A stretch of 32,534 bases of DNA from Oceanospirillales bacterium (GTDB lineage Bacteria; Pseudomonadota; Gammaproteobacteria; Xanthomonadales; SZUA-36), in the NCBI GenBank assembly GCA_003233115.1, contig QIKV01000034.1, forward strand, positions 1 through 32,534. Direction: 5' to 3'. Below are positions 1 to 7,957 of the stretch, piece by piece (the stretch's first letter is position 1; each line of letters opens with the position of its first letter). The notes beneath the pieces are model-generated. The model was not told the DNA's origin. It worked only from the letters and a program-made list of their open reading frames with translations, and searched no databases. The translations under genes and the position numbers were made by a program.

Positions 1-2
1 CA

Positions 3-269
3 GTGGTAATGGATTTCCCAGGAAATACAGAAAATCAAAGGGCATGGTTTAAAGAGATATATAAGGAGCATGACTTTCCACATAAGCTAGTTTATTTAGA
101 TGTTACTGACAACGTCTGCATACAACGAATTAAAAAACGAAGAAAAACAAATCCTGAGCGCACTCAATTTGATACTGAGGAAGTCTTTCATCATGTTACA
201 AGCTATTTTCAACCACCTCTTGATCATGAGTGTTTCAATGTTGAAGTTGTCTCTACAAAAAATGCATAA
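3..269 (+). CDS. C-terminal part of a P-loop kinase/AAA-like cassette protein (truncated at window edge)
   Basis: Open frame from the window edge; LVYLDVTDNVCIQRIKKRR...F is typical of small P-loop NTP kinases; stop codon TAA lies inside the following attC. Confidence 0.55.
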   Translation: MVMDFPGNTENQRAWFKEIYKEHDFPHKLVYLDVTDNVCIQRIKKRRKTNPERTQFDTEEVFHHVTSYFQPPLDHECFNVEVVSTKNA

Positions 270-335
270 CAAGGCGCCGCACCGGAATTTTGCTACGCTG
301 CGCTTCACAAAATCCCGTGAGCTGGGTCGTTAGCT
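267..335 (+). repeat. attC site 1 (integron recombination site)
   Basis: TAACAAGGCGCCGC...GAGCTGGGTCGTTAGC: left R''/L'' and right L'/R' (GTTAGC) arms with inverted internal sequence. Confidence 0.8.
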
Positions 336-404
336 GTAAAATTCACCGGCTGAGCAAGTAGTAATATCATTCACTTGAATTATGAAATTACAAATATTGA
401 ATAG

Positions 405-640
405 AGGTGGCCCCGTTTGTTTGGACAGCCGAACCCAGTTCTATAAGTGAATTCCAGCCCATCGGTTAAGCTGCCAGGGTTAGCGACTGCTGAGAAAAAT
501 ATATACTATCTGGCGTCTTTCGTCCCAAAGCGCAGTGGGGCCGTACAGATCAAAGTATTTTCCGATGCCATTCCTTGAGTCAGAGACCGTGTCATAGGCG
601 TGCAGGTAAACTTCTTCTTTGACAGCTATTTCCAAGTTTG
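405..640 (-). pseudogene. IS3-family insertion sequence remnant (transposase OrfB C-terminus plus one terminal end)
   Basis: Minus ORF contains VKEEVYLHAYDTVSDSRNGIGKYFDLY, resembling the C-terminal region of IS3-group transposases (VYLKAYDSVAEARxxIGRYxxFYN); downstream 405-426 GGTGGCCCCGTTTGTTTGGACAG resembles an IS3-type terminal repeat. Confidence 0.55.
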
Positions 641-667
641 TAGTATAGTGTAGTACATTCAACTACA
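619..667 (+). promoter_or_regulatory. Putative sigma70 promoter and operator-like inverted repeat for the RHH/ParE module
   Basis: TTGACA (619-624), 16 nt, TAGTAT (641-646); inverted repeat TGTAGT (649-654)/ACTACA (662-667) before the antitoxin start. Confidence 0.45.
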
Positions 668-681
668 ACGTAGGATTAGTT

Positions 682-948
682 ATGGGTGTTACGAGTATTC
701 GCTTAAGTAAGGATGTCGAAATTCCGCTCGAACAGCTCGCTCAAAAGCTGGATAGAAGTAAGAATTACCTGATCAACCAGGCCATTAAGGAGTTTGTGCT
801 ACGTCAGTCCATGGAAGAACTTAGATGGTCAGACACGACTGAAGCTCTGGAATCTGTTAAAGCCGGGCGTTTGGTTGAATCATTAGATGTTTCTGAGTGG
901 CTTAAATCCTGGGGCAACGATTCGCCGAAACCTCCGCCTACCGTATGA
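682..948 (+). CDS. CopG/RHH-family antitoxin
   Basis: TSIRLSKDVEIPLEQLAQKLDRSKNYLINQAIKEFV ribbon-helix-helix pattern; overlaps the next ORF by ATGA. Confidence 0.85.
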   Translation: MGVTSIRLSKDVEIPLEQLAQKLDRSKNYLINQAIKEFVLRQSMEELRWSDTTEALESVKAGRLVESLDVSEWLKSWGNDSPKPPPTV

Positions 949-1232
949 GAATCAGATATACGGCAGAGGCAATTCACAATCTCGAACGATTACGCGCATT
1001 TGCAGAAAAAAAGAATCCACATGCTGCACGGCGGATAGCGGCCGAACTATTGGATGGGATTGAGAATCTGGCAGTTTTCCCTGATATTGGGCTTCCCGTC
1101 AGGCACGCTCCCAATCCGAAATTGATTCGCGATCTTTTTGTTGGAAACTACACCATTCGGTACTTGAGGAAAAAAGATTCGATAATCATTCTTCGAATAT
1201 GGCATGGAAAAGAATCAAAGATAGACTCATAA
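945..1232 (+). CDS. RelE/ParE-family toxin
   Basis: MRIRYTAEAIHNLERLRAF...AARRIAAELLDGIENLAVFPDIGLPVR...LFVGNYTIRYL...IILRIWHGKE. Confidence 0.88.
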   Translation: MRIRYTAEAIHNLERLRAFAEKKNPHAARRIAAELLDGIENLAVFPDIGLPVRHAPNPKLIRDLFVGNYTIRYLRKKDSIIILRIWHGKESKIDS

Positions 1233-1318
1233 CAAATCATTAAACCGGACGCGGGAAAGTTGGGCGGTGCGTTCCGACGGAAACGTCGGCTCGCGCGCCG
1301 GCTAATTCAAGGTTATGT
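1228..1318 (+). repeat. attC site 2
   Basis: CATAACAAATCATTAAACCGGACGCGGG...CGCGCCGGCTAATTCAAGGTTATGT; apical hairpin CCGACG-GAAA-CGTCGG (1274-1289). Confidence 0.88.
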
Positions 1319-1380
1319 GTCTTGACATGTGCCATCGATAGACATATCGTATTACGACAGTGCAATCGATGGAGTATCGC

Positions 1381-1587
1381 ATGACTTCCGTAACAGTTTC
1401 GCCCAAATATCAAGTGGTTATACCTAAAGCGGTGCGAGAATCAATGGGGATTGTATCTGGTCAGAAAATACAAGTGCTGACCTATAGAAATCGTATTGAG
1501 TTAATACCAATTCAACCAATGAAAAAGCTGAGAGGTTTTTTGAGAGGGATAGATACAAGCGTTGAGAGAGATACGGACAGGGTATGA
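1381..1587 (+). CDS. AbrB/MazE-like (VapB-type) antitoxin
   Basis: MTSVTVSPKYQVVIPKAVRESMGIVSGQKIQVLTYRNRIELIP, a SpoVT/AbrB swapped-hairpin pattern; start inside ORF 1360-1587; ATGA overlap with vapC-like gene. Confidence 0.85.
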   Translation: MTSVTVSPKYQVVIPKAVRESMGIVSGQKIQVLTYRNRIELIPIQPMKKLRGFLRGIDTSVERDTDRV

Positions 1588-1967
1588 ATGTTGTAGATTC
1601 GTCTGCTTGGCTATCTTATTTTGCAGGAGATAAAAACTCCGAAGAATTTGCCACAGCAATAGAGGACATTGAGAAATTGCTGGTTCCCAGCATTACACTT
1701 ACAGAAGTATTTAAGTGCATTATGCGCCAAAGGGATGAAAATGCAGCGCTGGAGGGAATTGCACATATGGAACAAGGAAGAGTGGTAACACTTGATAGTT
1801 CGTTGGCTATTGACGCAGCAGTTTTCGGTTTGAAATACAAGTTACCTTTGGCCGACAGTATAATTTATGCAACAGGAAACAAGTTCAGTGCGGTTGTTTG
1901 GACCCAGGATGCAGATTTTAAAGCGCTACCTAATGTTAAATACTTTCCCAAAGTAAATGCCACATAA
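1584..1967 (+). CDS. PIN-domain VapC-family toxin
   Basis: MNVVDSSAWLSYFAGD...LPSITLTEVFK...LPLADSIIYATGN...WTQDADFK: acidic PIN motifs. Confidence 0.9.
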   Translation: MNVVDSSAWLSYFAGDKNSEEFATAIEDIEKLLVPSITLTEVFKCIMRQRDENAALEGIAHMEQGRVVTLDSSLAIDAAVFGLKYKLPLADSIIYATGNKFSAVVWTQDADFKALPNVKYFPKVNAT

Positions 1968-2054
1968 CAAATCATTCAAGCAGACGCGGAAGGGCTGGGC
2001 GGTGTATTTTCGCGGGAAAGTCCCTCCGCGCGCCGGTTAATTCAAGCGTTAGGA
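1963..2054 (+). repeat. attC site 3
   Basis: ATAACAAATCATTCAAGCAGACGCGG...CGCGCCGGTTAATTCAAGCGTTAGGA. Confidence 0.9.
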
Positions 2055-2152
2055 ACCAACTTCTTCATTGCTTCACAAAGAACGCAAAGTAGCCATAGAG
2101 ACTTCACTTTTCTACTGTAAGCTGGAGACTGTCATCACTTTAAAGGAAGCTC

Positions 2153-2725
2153 ATGAGAACAGGTTCAATCGGTCCTGCGTACCGGCCCGTTATCGGCGTT
2201 GCGCTCAAGACAGCATTCATATTGCTGCTCCCCTTGTTGGCGATGCAGGTTACTGATGAAGTGGTCTGGGACTTAGCCGATTTCGCTGTTGCCGGCACCC
2301 TCCTGTTCAGCGCTGGTCTCACGTATAAGCTGGTGTCGAAGAAGATGGGTGGTGTTTCGTATCGAATCGCCATTGGCGTTACGCTTGCCGCGGCATTTCT
2401 CCTCATCTGGGTAAACCTTGCCGTTGGCATCATCGGGAAGGAGGGCGACCCCGCAAACTTGATGTATGTCGGGGTGCTTGCCGTCGGGGTCATCGGTTCC
2501 ATCATCGCACGCTTCCAGCCACGTGGAATGGCACGTGTGTTGTTGGCGACAGCAATCGCTCAGGTTCTGGTCGCTGCAATCGCACTTATTGCCGGGCTGG
2601 GCTCCCCGCAGAGCGGGCCAGGAGATATCTTGATGCTAAATGGATTTTTCGTCGCGTTATTTACCGGCTCGGCTTGGTTGTTTTGGTGCGCTGCACGCAG
2701 GCGAGCCGAACAGGGCTCGGTATAA
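2153..2725 (+). CDS. Hypothetical multi-pass membrane protein (cassette gene)
   Basis: 190 aa ORF with several hydrophobic segments, filling the cassette between attC 3 and attC 4. Confidence 0.65.
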   Translation: MRTGSIGPAYRPVIGVALKTAFILLLPLLAMQVTDEVVWDLADFAVAGTLLFSAGLTYKLVSKKMGGVSYRIAIGVTLAAAFLLIWVNLAVGIIGKEGDPANLMYVGVLAVGVIGSIIARFQPRGMARVLLATAIAQVLVAAIALIAGLGSPQSGPGDILMLNGFFVALFTGSAWLFWCAARRRAEQGSV

Positions 2726-2753
2726 CCCGCTGCTGCTTGCATGCAGCGGTGGC

Positions 2754-2839
2754 ACTTAACAAGGCGTTCAAGTACGTTCCGCCAGCAAGCTGGCTCCACC
2801 GGACCGCCTTCCAGGCGGCCGCTTAACTTAGCGTTATGT
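2754..2839 (+). repeat. attC site 4
   Basis: CTTAACAAGGCGTTCAAGTACGTTCCGCCAGCAAGCTGGCTCCACCGGA...CGCTTAACTTAGCGTTATGT. Confidence 0.9.
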
Positions 2840-2846
2840 TGATAAA

Positions 2847-3194
2847 ATGAGACTGAAAATGATAAAGATAATCACCCACCCAAAGGATACGAATTTCAAA
2901 CTATTAAAAGTTGCGGGGACACTATTAATCGCAGTTGGGTTAATTTTCCTTGCGTTCGCGTTGTATACAGTCATTGCGTCATTTTTCTTGGTTGGAGGCA
3001 TGAATGTGGGTCCTGTTTGGAGTTTGTTGTCGCTGCTGTATGCGCTGGTGGTACTAGTGAGCGGCCACTTACTGCATTGGTTAGTGGCAATGTGGGAAGC
3101 CAGGCAGGAGTCCACCGAAGTTTTGAAGGAACTCCGTAGAGACTTACAACATAACAACACGATGCAGTCGGACCCTGCTTCGCAGGGCCGCTGA
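2847..3194 (+). CDS. Hypothetical small membrane protein whose ORF runs into attC
   Basis: 115 aa ORF with two hydrophobic segments; C-terminal HNNTMQSDPASQGR is encoded by attC 5. Confidence 0.6.
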   Translation: MRLKMIKIITHPKDTNFKLLKVAGTLLIAVGLIFLAFALYTVIASFFLVGGMNVGPVWSLLSLLYALVVLVSGHLLHWLVAMWEARQESTEVLKELRRDLQHNNTMQSDPASQGR

Positions 3195-3209
3195 GCTTAA
3201 ACGTTATGT
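3148..3209 (+). repeat. attC site 5 (short)
   Basis: ACATAACAACACGATGCAGTCGGACCCTGCTTCGCAGGGCCGCTGAGCTTAAACGTTATGT; short compact site. Confidence 0.85.
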
Positions 3210-3463
3210 ATACAAAAGACGATCACGATACAGCCAAAGTAACAGACCGGTTTATTGCTGGTGTGGTCGCAGGATTAGGTGGGTATTTCTTTGGTGGTTT
3301 CGTTGAATTCTTCGCGATGAAACTGCTCAATAACGGCTACGGACTTGCTTGGGTAGTGTCAATTGGTTTTGCAGCTTTTGGTTTCTTGGCTCCATCCAGG
3401 TCTAGAGAATTGTGGTCAGAGTTTTGGAGCGGGCTGTTAAGTGTGTTCAGTTCACGAAGATAA
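3206..3463 (+). CDS. Hypothetical small membrane protein; start codon inside attC
   Basis: 85 aa ORF with hydrophobic segments; ATG (3206-3208) is part of GTTATGT of attC 5. Confidence 0.55.
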   Translation: MYTKDDHDTAKVTDRFIAGVVAGLGGYFFGGFVEFFAMKLLNNGYGLAWVVSIGFAAFGFLAPSRSRELWSEFWSGLLSVFSSRR

Positions 3464-3464
3464 T

Positions 3465-3560
3465 ACATAACAAATCGTTCAAGTGCGTTCCGGGCCAGTG
3501 GCCCTCCACCGGACGCAAAAAAGCTACGTATTTCTGCGCTGGTTAACTCAAACGTTATGT
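3465..3560 (+). repeat. attC site 6
   Basis: ACATAACAAATCGTTCAAGTGCGTTCCGGGCCAGTGGCCCTCCACCGGACGC...GGTTAACTCAAACGTTATGT. Confidence 0.9.
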
Positions 3561-3626
3561 TTCAAATACCGCACCTGTTAACAGGTGCTATGATCAGGTC
3601 TAATAATCGGATTTTGGAGATTTATT

Positions 3627-3899
3627 ATGCAGATTAAATTCTCAGAAGATGTTGTGCCCTTATCTGACCTCAAGGTAAATCCTGGAAAAATCATTACTCG
3701 AGCAAATGACACTAAACGACCGATTCTAGTGACGAGCCGCGGTCGAGGTGTCGCTGTAGTCCAGGGGTTGAAAGAATACGAAATGCGTGAAGAGAAAGTG
3801 GCATTTATGCAAGCGGTTGCACAAGGAATTTTGGAGGTAAAGGAAGGAAAAGTTACAGATCTAGCTGATGCAAAGAGGATTTTGGGTCTCGGGAAGTGA
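3627..3899 (+). CDS. Phd/YefM-family antitoxin
   Basis: EDVVPLSDLKVNPGKIITRANDTKRPILVTSRGRGVAVVQGLKEYE: Phd/YefM N-terminal pattern; GTGA overlap with toxin. Confidence 0.85.
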   Translation: MQIKFSEDVVPLSDLKVNPGKIITRANDTKRPILVTSRGRGVAVVQGLKEYEMREEKVAFMQAVAQGILEVKEGKVTDLADAKRILGLGK

Positions 3900-4183
3900 A
3901 GGTTTGCCTCACCGACTCGGCGATGAATGATCTAAAAGAACTACATCGCTATTACGAGGAACAACTAGTTCCGCAGGTGGGCCAACGATTTGTTGCCGAG
4001 ATTCTAGACCGAATAGAAACGCTCTCCGATAACCCAGATATAGGCAGAATTGTTCCAGAATTTACCACTGAGAATGTCCGAGAGCTAATCCACAAACCTT
4101 ATCGAGTGGTTTATCTTAGAGAACTGTCATCAATCTTCATTATTAGAGTCTGGCGTAGTGAAAGGGTCTTAGAATTTCCATGA
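3896..4183 (+). CDS. RelE/ParE-family toxin (GTG start)
   Basis: SAMNDLKELHRYYEEQLVPQVGQRFVAEILDRIETLSDNPDIGRIVPEF...PYRVVYLRE...IIRVWRSER. Confidence 0.88.
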   Translation: MKVCLTDSAMNDLKELHRYYEEQLVPQVGQRFVAEILDRIETLSDNPDIGRIVPEFTTENVRELIHKPYRVVYLRELSSIFIIRVWRSERVLEFP

Positions 4184-4194
4184 GCAAGAAGAAA

Positions 4195-4280
4195 CATAAC
4201 AAAGTGTTCAGGTTCGTTCCGCCAGCAAGCTGGCTCCGCCGGACGCAGCAAAGCTGCGCTGCTTAACTCGGCGTTAAGAC
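4195..4280 (+). repeat. attC site 7
   Basis: CATAACAAAGTGTTCAGGTTCGTTCCGCCAGCAAGCTGGCTCCGCCGGACGC...GCTTAACTCGGCGTTAAGA. Confidence 0.9.
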
Positions 4281-4373
4281 CAATAAATCGGCGATGTTGC
4301 CCATACCCCTGAACGCTTCAGCACCAGTCATTTTATTGACGTTTTCGAACAGGCAGATGTGGACGGGCGGCCC

Positions 4374-4394
4374 CTTTAACAAGGCGCCCAACCA
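4374..4394 (+). repeat. Left half of an attC (truncated site)
   Basis: CTTTAACAAGGCGCCCAACC matches attC left arms; no matching right arm before the downstream gene. Confidence 0.5.
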
Positions 4395-4425
4395 ATATCG
4401 ATTCAATTATCTATGTCTAGTGTAC

Positions 4426-4454
4426 TTGACATATATACGTTAATACTTTACTAT
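4426..4454 (+). promoter_or_regulatory. Sigma70 promoter of XRE/membrane-protein operon
   Basis: TTGACA (4426-4431), 17 nt, TACTAT (4449-4454), within an AT-rich inverted-repeat region (ACATATATA...TATATATGT). Confidence 0.65.
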
Positions 4455-4495
4455 ATATATATGTTACTTTACATATAGACAAGAGATATTGACTT

Positions 4496-4915
4496 ATGAA
4501 TGCAGCAACAAACCAAACCGGCACCTACGACAAGCGCTCCATCAAAGAGAACATGAAGATGGTGGCCTGGATTTTTATCTGGATGGTCTCGTTAATCGTT
4601 TCCGACAAAGCCGCTCTCTATGGCTGGTGGTCAGCGGAGTGGATTACCGTACTCTCTATAGTCATCAATGCGGGCTTCGGCCTGGGGGTGGTCCACCGTT
4701 ACCGGCGCATGCTGAAAGGCATGGATGACCTGCAGCGCAAGATCCAGCTCGAAGCACTGTCCATGGCCTTCGGCGTCAGCGTTGTCGGTACCATCAGCTA
4801 CTCGCTGCTGGTGACCTGGGGCTACATCATCGACGAGGAAGTCACGGACATCTTCATGCTGATGAGTATTTCATTCTCGGCCTCCGTGCTCCTCAACTCT
4901 TTGCGCTACAAATGA
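4496..4915 (+). CDS. Hypothetical four-helix-type membrane protein paired with XRE regulator
   Basis: 139 aa ORF with hydrophobic segments; ATGA overlap with downstream HTH gene. Confidence 0.75.
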   Translation: MNAATNQTGTYDKRSIKENMKMVAWIFIWMVSLIVSDKAALYGWWSAEWITVLSIVINAGFGLGVVHRYRRMLKGMDDLQRKIQLEALSMAFGVSVVGTISYSLLVTWGYIIDEEVTDIFMLMSISFSASVLLNSLRYK

Positions 4916-5109
4916 AAAATCGGCTGAAAGTGCTACGCGCCGAGCGTGACTGGACCCAGGCGGACCTTGCCAACGCGCTGGACGTGTCGCGGCAGTCTGT
5001 CAACGCCATCGAGAAGGAGAAGTTCGACCCCAGCCTGCCTTTGGCCTTCAAATGCGCGCGGTTGTTCGGGATGCCGATCGAGGAGATTTTCTCCGACGAG
5101 GCAACATGA
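4912..5109 (+). CDS. XRE-family HTH transcriptional regulator (short, YozG-like)
   Basis: MKNRLKVLRAERDWTQADLANALDVSRQSVNAIEKEKFDPSLPLAFKCARLFGMPIEEIF. Confidence 0.92.
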   Translation: MKNRLKVLRAERDWTQADLANALDVSRQSVNAIEKEKFDPSLPLAFKCARLFGMPIEEIFSDEAT

Positions 5110-5163
5110 GCCCATAGCTAACCCTCATGATACATATCAATATATACCGTATTATGGAACATA

Positions 5164-5257
5164 TGCATAACAAATCATTCAAGCAGACGCGGGAAAGTTG
5201 GGGGGCACGATTCCGCGGCAAGGCTGTGTCGCGCGCTGCTTAATTCAAACGTTAGCT
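5164..5257 (+). repeat. attC site 8
   Basis: GCATAACAAATCATTCAAGCAGACGCGGG...CGCGCTGCTTAATTCAAACGTTAGCT. Confidence 0.9.
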
Positions 5258-5295
5258 GAAACAAATATGGCAACTACGAAGAGGATGAAGCTAAG

Positions 5296-7101
5296 ATGGA
5301 AAAAAGTCACAAAGGCAGAAAGTTAGGTAATACTACGATCATTGCAGGCTTGACCTGCTTTTTTTTCTTGCTACCGTCTTAGCTTGTAGCGGATGAAGCC
5401 GAACCTGTTCCTGTAAATGTAGACAACTTTGTGCGAGCCGAAATGGCTGTACAGTTTGATCGGATGCTGAAGATTCCCGGCGCCGGGATTAATAAAATCG
5501 TGCATTATCGAACCCCGGTAGCGTTGGACAGCCAGAATGTTATTCGCATGAACCGGGATACCCTCTACAGCGGTGCAATCATAGATATCAGTAAAGGAGC
5601 TACCCTGACCATTCCGGATATTGGAGACCGTTACATGTCGGTCATGGCCATCAATGAGGATCACTACGTCAACAAGGTGTACGACGCTGCAGGTACCTAC
5701 GATCTGACGATGGAGGAGTTTCATACCCCGTAAAAAAGGAGGCAGTGGATGAAGTTCGCCACCTGATTGGTACGGCTTTTGCGTGGGGTGGTTTGCCTGA
5801 GAACGAGGCGTATTATATTAACGTGGAGCCGAACCTGCCGGTAGGTGCTTACCATCTGTATGCCATGCTTGAGGGGATGAAAGAAGCGGGCCTGAAACCA
5901 TGTGGCATGGGGATAACCGAAAACTTGATGGATGCCCGCTCCCTGTTTTTGACAGCGCAAACCACGACTCCCTATATTTTTGGCGAGATCGATTTGAAAA
6001 ATGATCCGGTTGTGCTGGACATTCGCACGCCTGTCCTGGGAGCGGTTGATGATGCCTTTTTCCATTTCGTTAGCGATGTGGGTTTGACCGGGCCGGACCA
6101 GGGTTACAGGAGGCAAGTATCTCTTCGTGGGACCGGATTACAAGGGTGATATACCCGAAGGTTACTTTGTCACAAATTCTGCCACCTACCGAAACTGGCT
6201 ATTCCTGCGCGTCTTTGTGAAAGACGGCGATATGAAGACCGCGATCCGAGGATTTAAAGCAGGATTTCGCTGCTATCCTCTCGCGCAAGCACACAATCCG
6301 CCGAAACAACAATTCCTTGATCTCTCCGGCCAACAATTCAACACCATTCATGCAAACGATGGTCATTACTATGAAGAGCTTAACGCGGTGATTCAATATG
6401 AGCCTCCCGACGCATTCAATCCGGAGCTTGTGGGGCTGTTCGCCTCTATTGGTATCAAGAAAGGGAAGCCGTTTGCACCGGATGCGCGCATGAAGAAACT
6501 CCTGAGTGAAGCCGCTGCAATCGGCAATGCCACTGCACGCGCCATCGCTTTCAGACCGCGTAACAAGTCTGTCTATTTCTACCCGGATCGTCAATGGTAT
6601 ACCTCCTTTGCCGGCGGCCACGACTTCATGAACAACGGTGAGTTGGTGCTCGATGACCGCACTATGTTTCACTATGGCGCTACTGGCATTACGCCTGCCA
6701 TGGCCATGCCGAAAGCAGGAACGGGATCCGCCTATGCGTTTACTCCCCATGACTCTGAAGGTCGCTACCTCGATGGCGGCAAGACGTACAAGGTGACTCT
6801 GCCCGCGCCAATTCCGGTCAATAACTTCTGGTCATTCATGGTGTATTCGGGGCAACATCGCTCAATGCTGGAAACCGACCAGAAGTCAGCCGGCCTTGAC
6901 AGCAACAATCCGGCCGTTAAACCAAACGATGATGCATCTTATACGATCTGGTTCGGGCCAAAGGCGCCAGAAGGGCACGAAGACAACTGGATTCAGACCA
7001 TGCCCGGTAAAAGCTTCCTTGTCATACTACGGCTTTACGGTCCACTGGAAGCCTGGTTCGACAAGACCTGGAAACCAGGTGATCTTGAACTGGTGAACTA
7101 A
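5296..7101 (+). pseudogene. Chimeric, disrupted DUF1254/DUF1214 protein gene
   Basis: MEKSHKGRKLGNTTIIAGLTCFFFLLPS-TAG(5380-5382)-LVADEAEPVPVNVDNFVRAEM... in the same frame; second stop TAA at 5731-5733; continues in another frame ([34 protein letters not shown]...), then shifts near 6103-6113 into ORF 6127-7101 ([20 protein letters not shown]...). Confidence 0.8.
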
Positions 7102-7113
7102 ATTTTGGGCACC

Positions 7114-7185
7114 AGCTAACAAGGCGCTGCAGCTGATGGACAACCCACTATGCGGCTTGTCCGCAGCTGAGCCTGGTCGGTAGGC
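7114..7185 (+). repeat. attC site 9 (degenerate R')
   Basis: AGCTAACAAGGCGCTGCAGCTGATGGACAA...TTGTCCGCAGCTGAGCCTGGTCGGTAGGC; right box GGTAGGC has one mismatch to GTTAGGC. Confidence 0.65.
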
Positions 7186-7273
7186 GCAATGCCAATCCAA
7201 GACTCTATCTGTCGTTTACTTCCGCAAGAAATACTACTTGAGTTATGTACCGAACAGTCCTATTCTATAAGCC

Positions 7274-7861
7274 ATGATGATTGGAAGACCTCGTGAATTT
7301 AATCCTGAAATAGCGCTTGAATCCGCCATGCAGTTATTTTGGCGTAAGGGCTACGAATCCAGTTCCTTGCAGGATTTGCTTAGCACAATGGGTTTATCCA
7401 AAAGCAGCTTTTACCAAACTTTCAAGAGCAAGCATGCTCTTTTCCAAAACTGTATTGAGCACTACCAACAAACATTGGATAGTGAGATGAGGACGCAACT
7501 TGAAAATACAGGCTCAGGGAAAGCCTTCATTAAAAATCTGTTTACCAGTGTAGCCAATGAAACCAGCGGTTCTGATGCACGGCGTGGTTGCCTGCTGATG
7601 AACACCGCCAGTGAATTCGCACAGACCGATCAGGAAATAGCCGAACTTGTGAGCAGTAGTATCGACTGCATTACCGATGTATTTGAGACGGCAATTCAAC
7701 AGGCACAGCGGCAGGAAGAAATTCCTTCCGACAAGGACGCTCGTACCCTGGCGACTTATTTGGTCAGCACTATGAGTGGTGTCAGAAATATGGTTAAAGC
7801 AGGAGCGGATCGCGAAACCGTAAAGCGTATAACCGGTATTGCTATGACAGCATTGGATTGA
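7274..7861 (+). CDS. TetR/AcrR-family transcriptional regulator
   Basis: GRPREFNPEIALESAMQLFWRKGYESSSLQDLLSTMGLSKSSFYQTFKSKHALF. Confidence 0.93.
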   Translation: MMIGRPREFNPEIALESAMQLFWRKGYESSSLQDLLSTMGLSKSSFYQTFKSKHALFQNCIEHYQQTLDSEMRTQLENTGSGKAFIKNLFTSVANETSGSDARRGCLLMNTASEFAQTDQEIAELVSSSIDCITDVFETAIQQAQRQEEIPSDKDARTLATYLVSTMSGVRNMVKAGADRETVKRITGIAMTALD

Positions 7862-7957
7862 TTTTTTTTTGTTTAAATATGGACTGATTGGTCCCTAAAC
7901 TACTTTCCCCGGGCCTGCCGGGGGAAGTACCAAACCAAAATAACTGGAGTCAGAAAT

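Noticed and set aside
2140-2505. Minus-strand ORF opposite the cassette membrane protein
   Set aside because: The + strand ORF has coherent hydrophobic helices and matches cassette polarity; the antisense frame has no supporting signal.
4281-4373. Possible coding remnant on the minus strand (…GPPVHICLFENVNKMTGAEAFRGMGNIADLLV)
   Set aside because: Reads open for only about 30 codons and I cannot place the family; left unassigned.
4426-4485. TATATATA-rich tract as a possible repeat array or CRISPR leader
   Set aside because: No regularly spaced repeats; better explained as promoter and operator of the XRE operon.
5370-5394. Apparent lipobox LATVLACSG in an alternative frame of the DUF1254 pseudogene
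   Set aside because: That frame hits TGA at once and does not join the DUF1254 frame; the frame with the amber stop continues directly into LVADEAEPVP.
5371-6750. Minus-strand ORFs 5371-5724, 5721-6116 and 6199-6750
   Set aside because: Antisense to clear DUF1254/DUF1214 coding segments; open only because of the composition of the sense strand.
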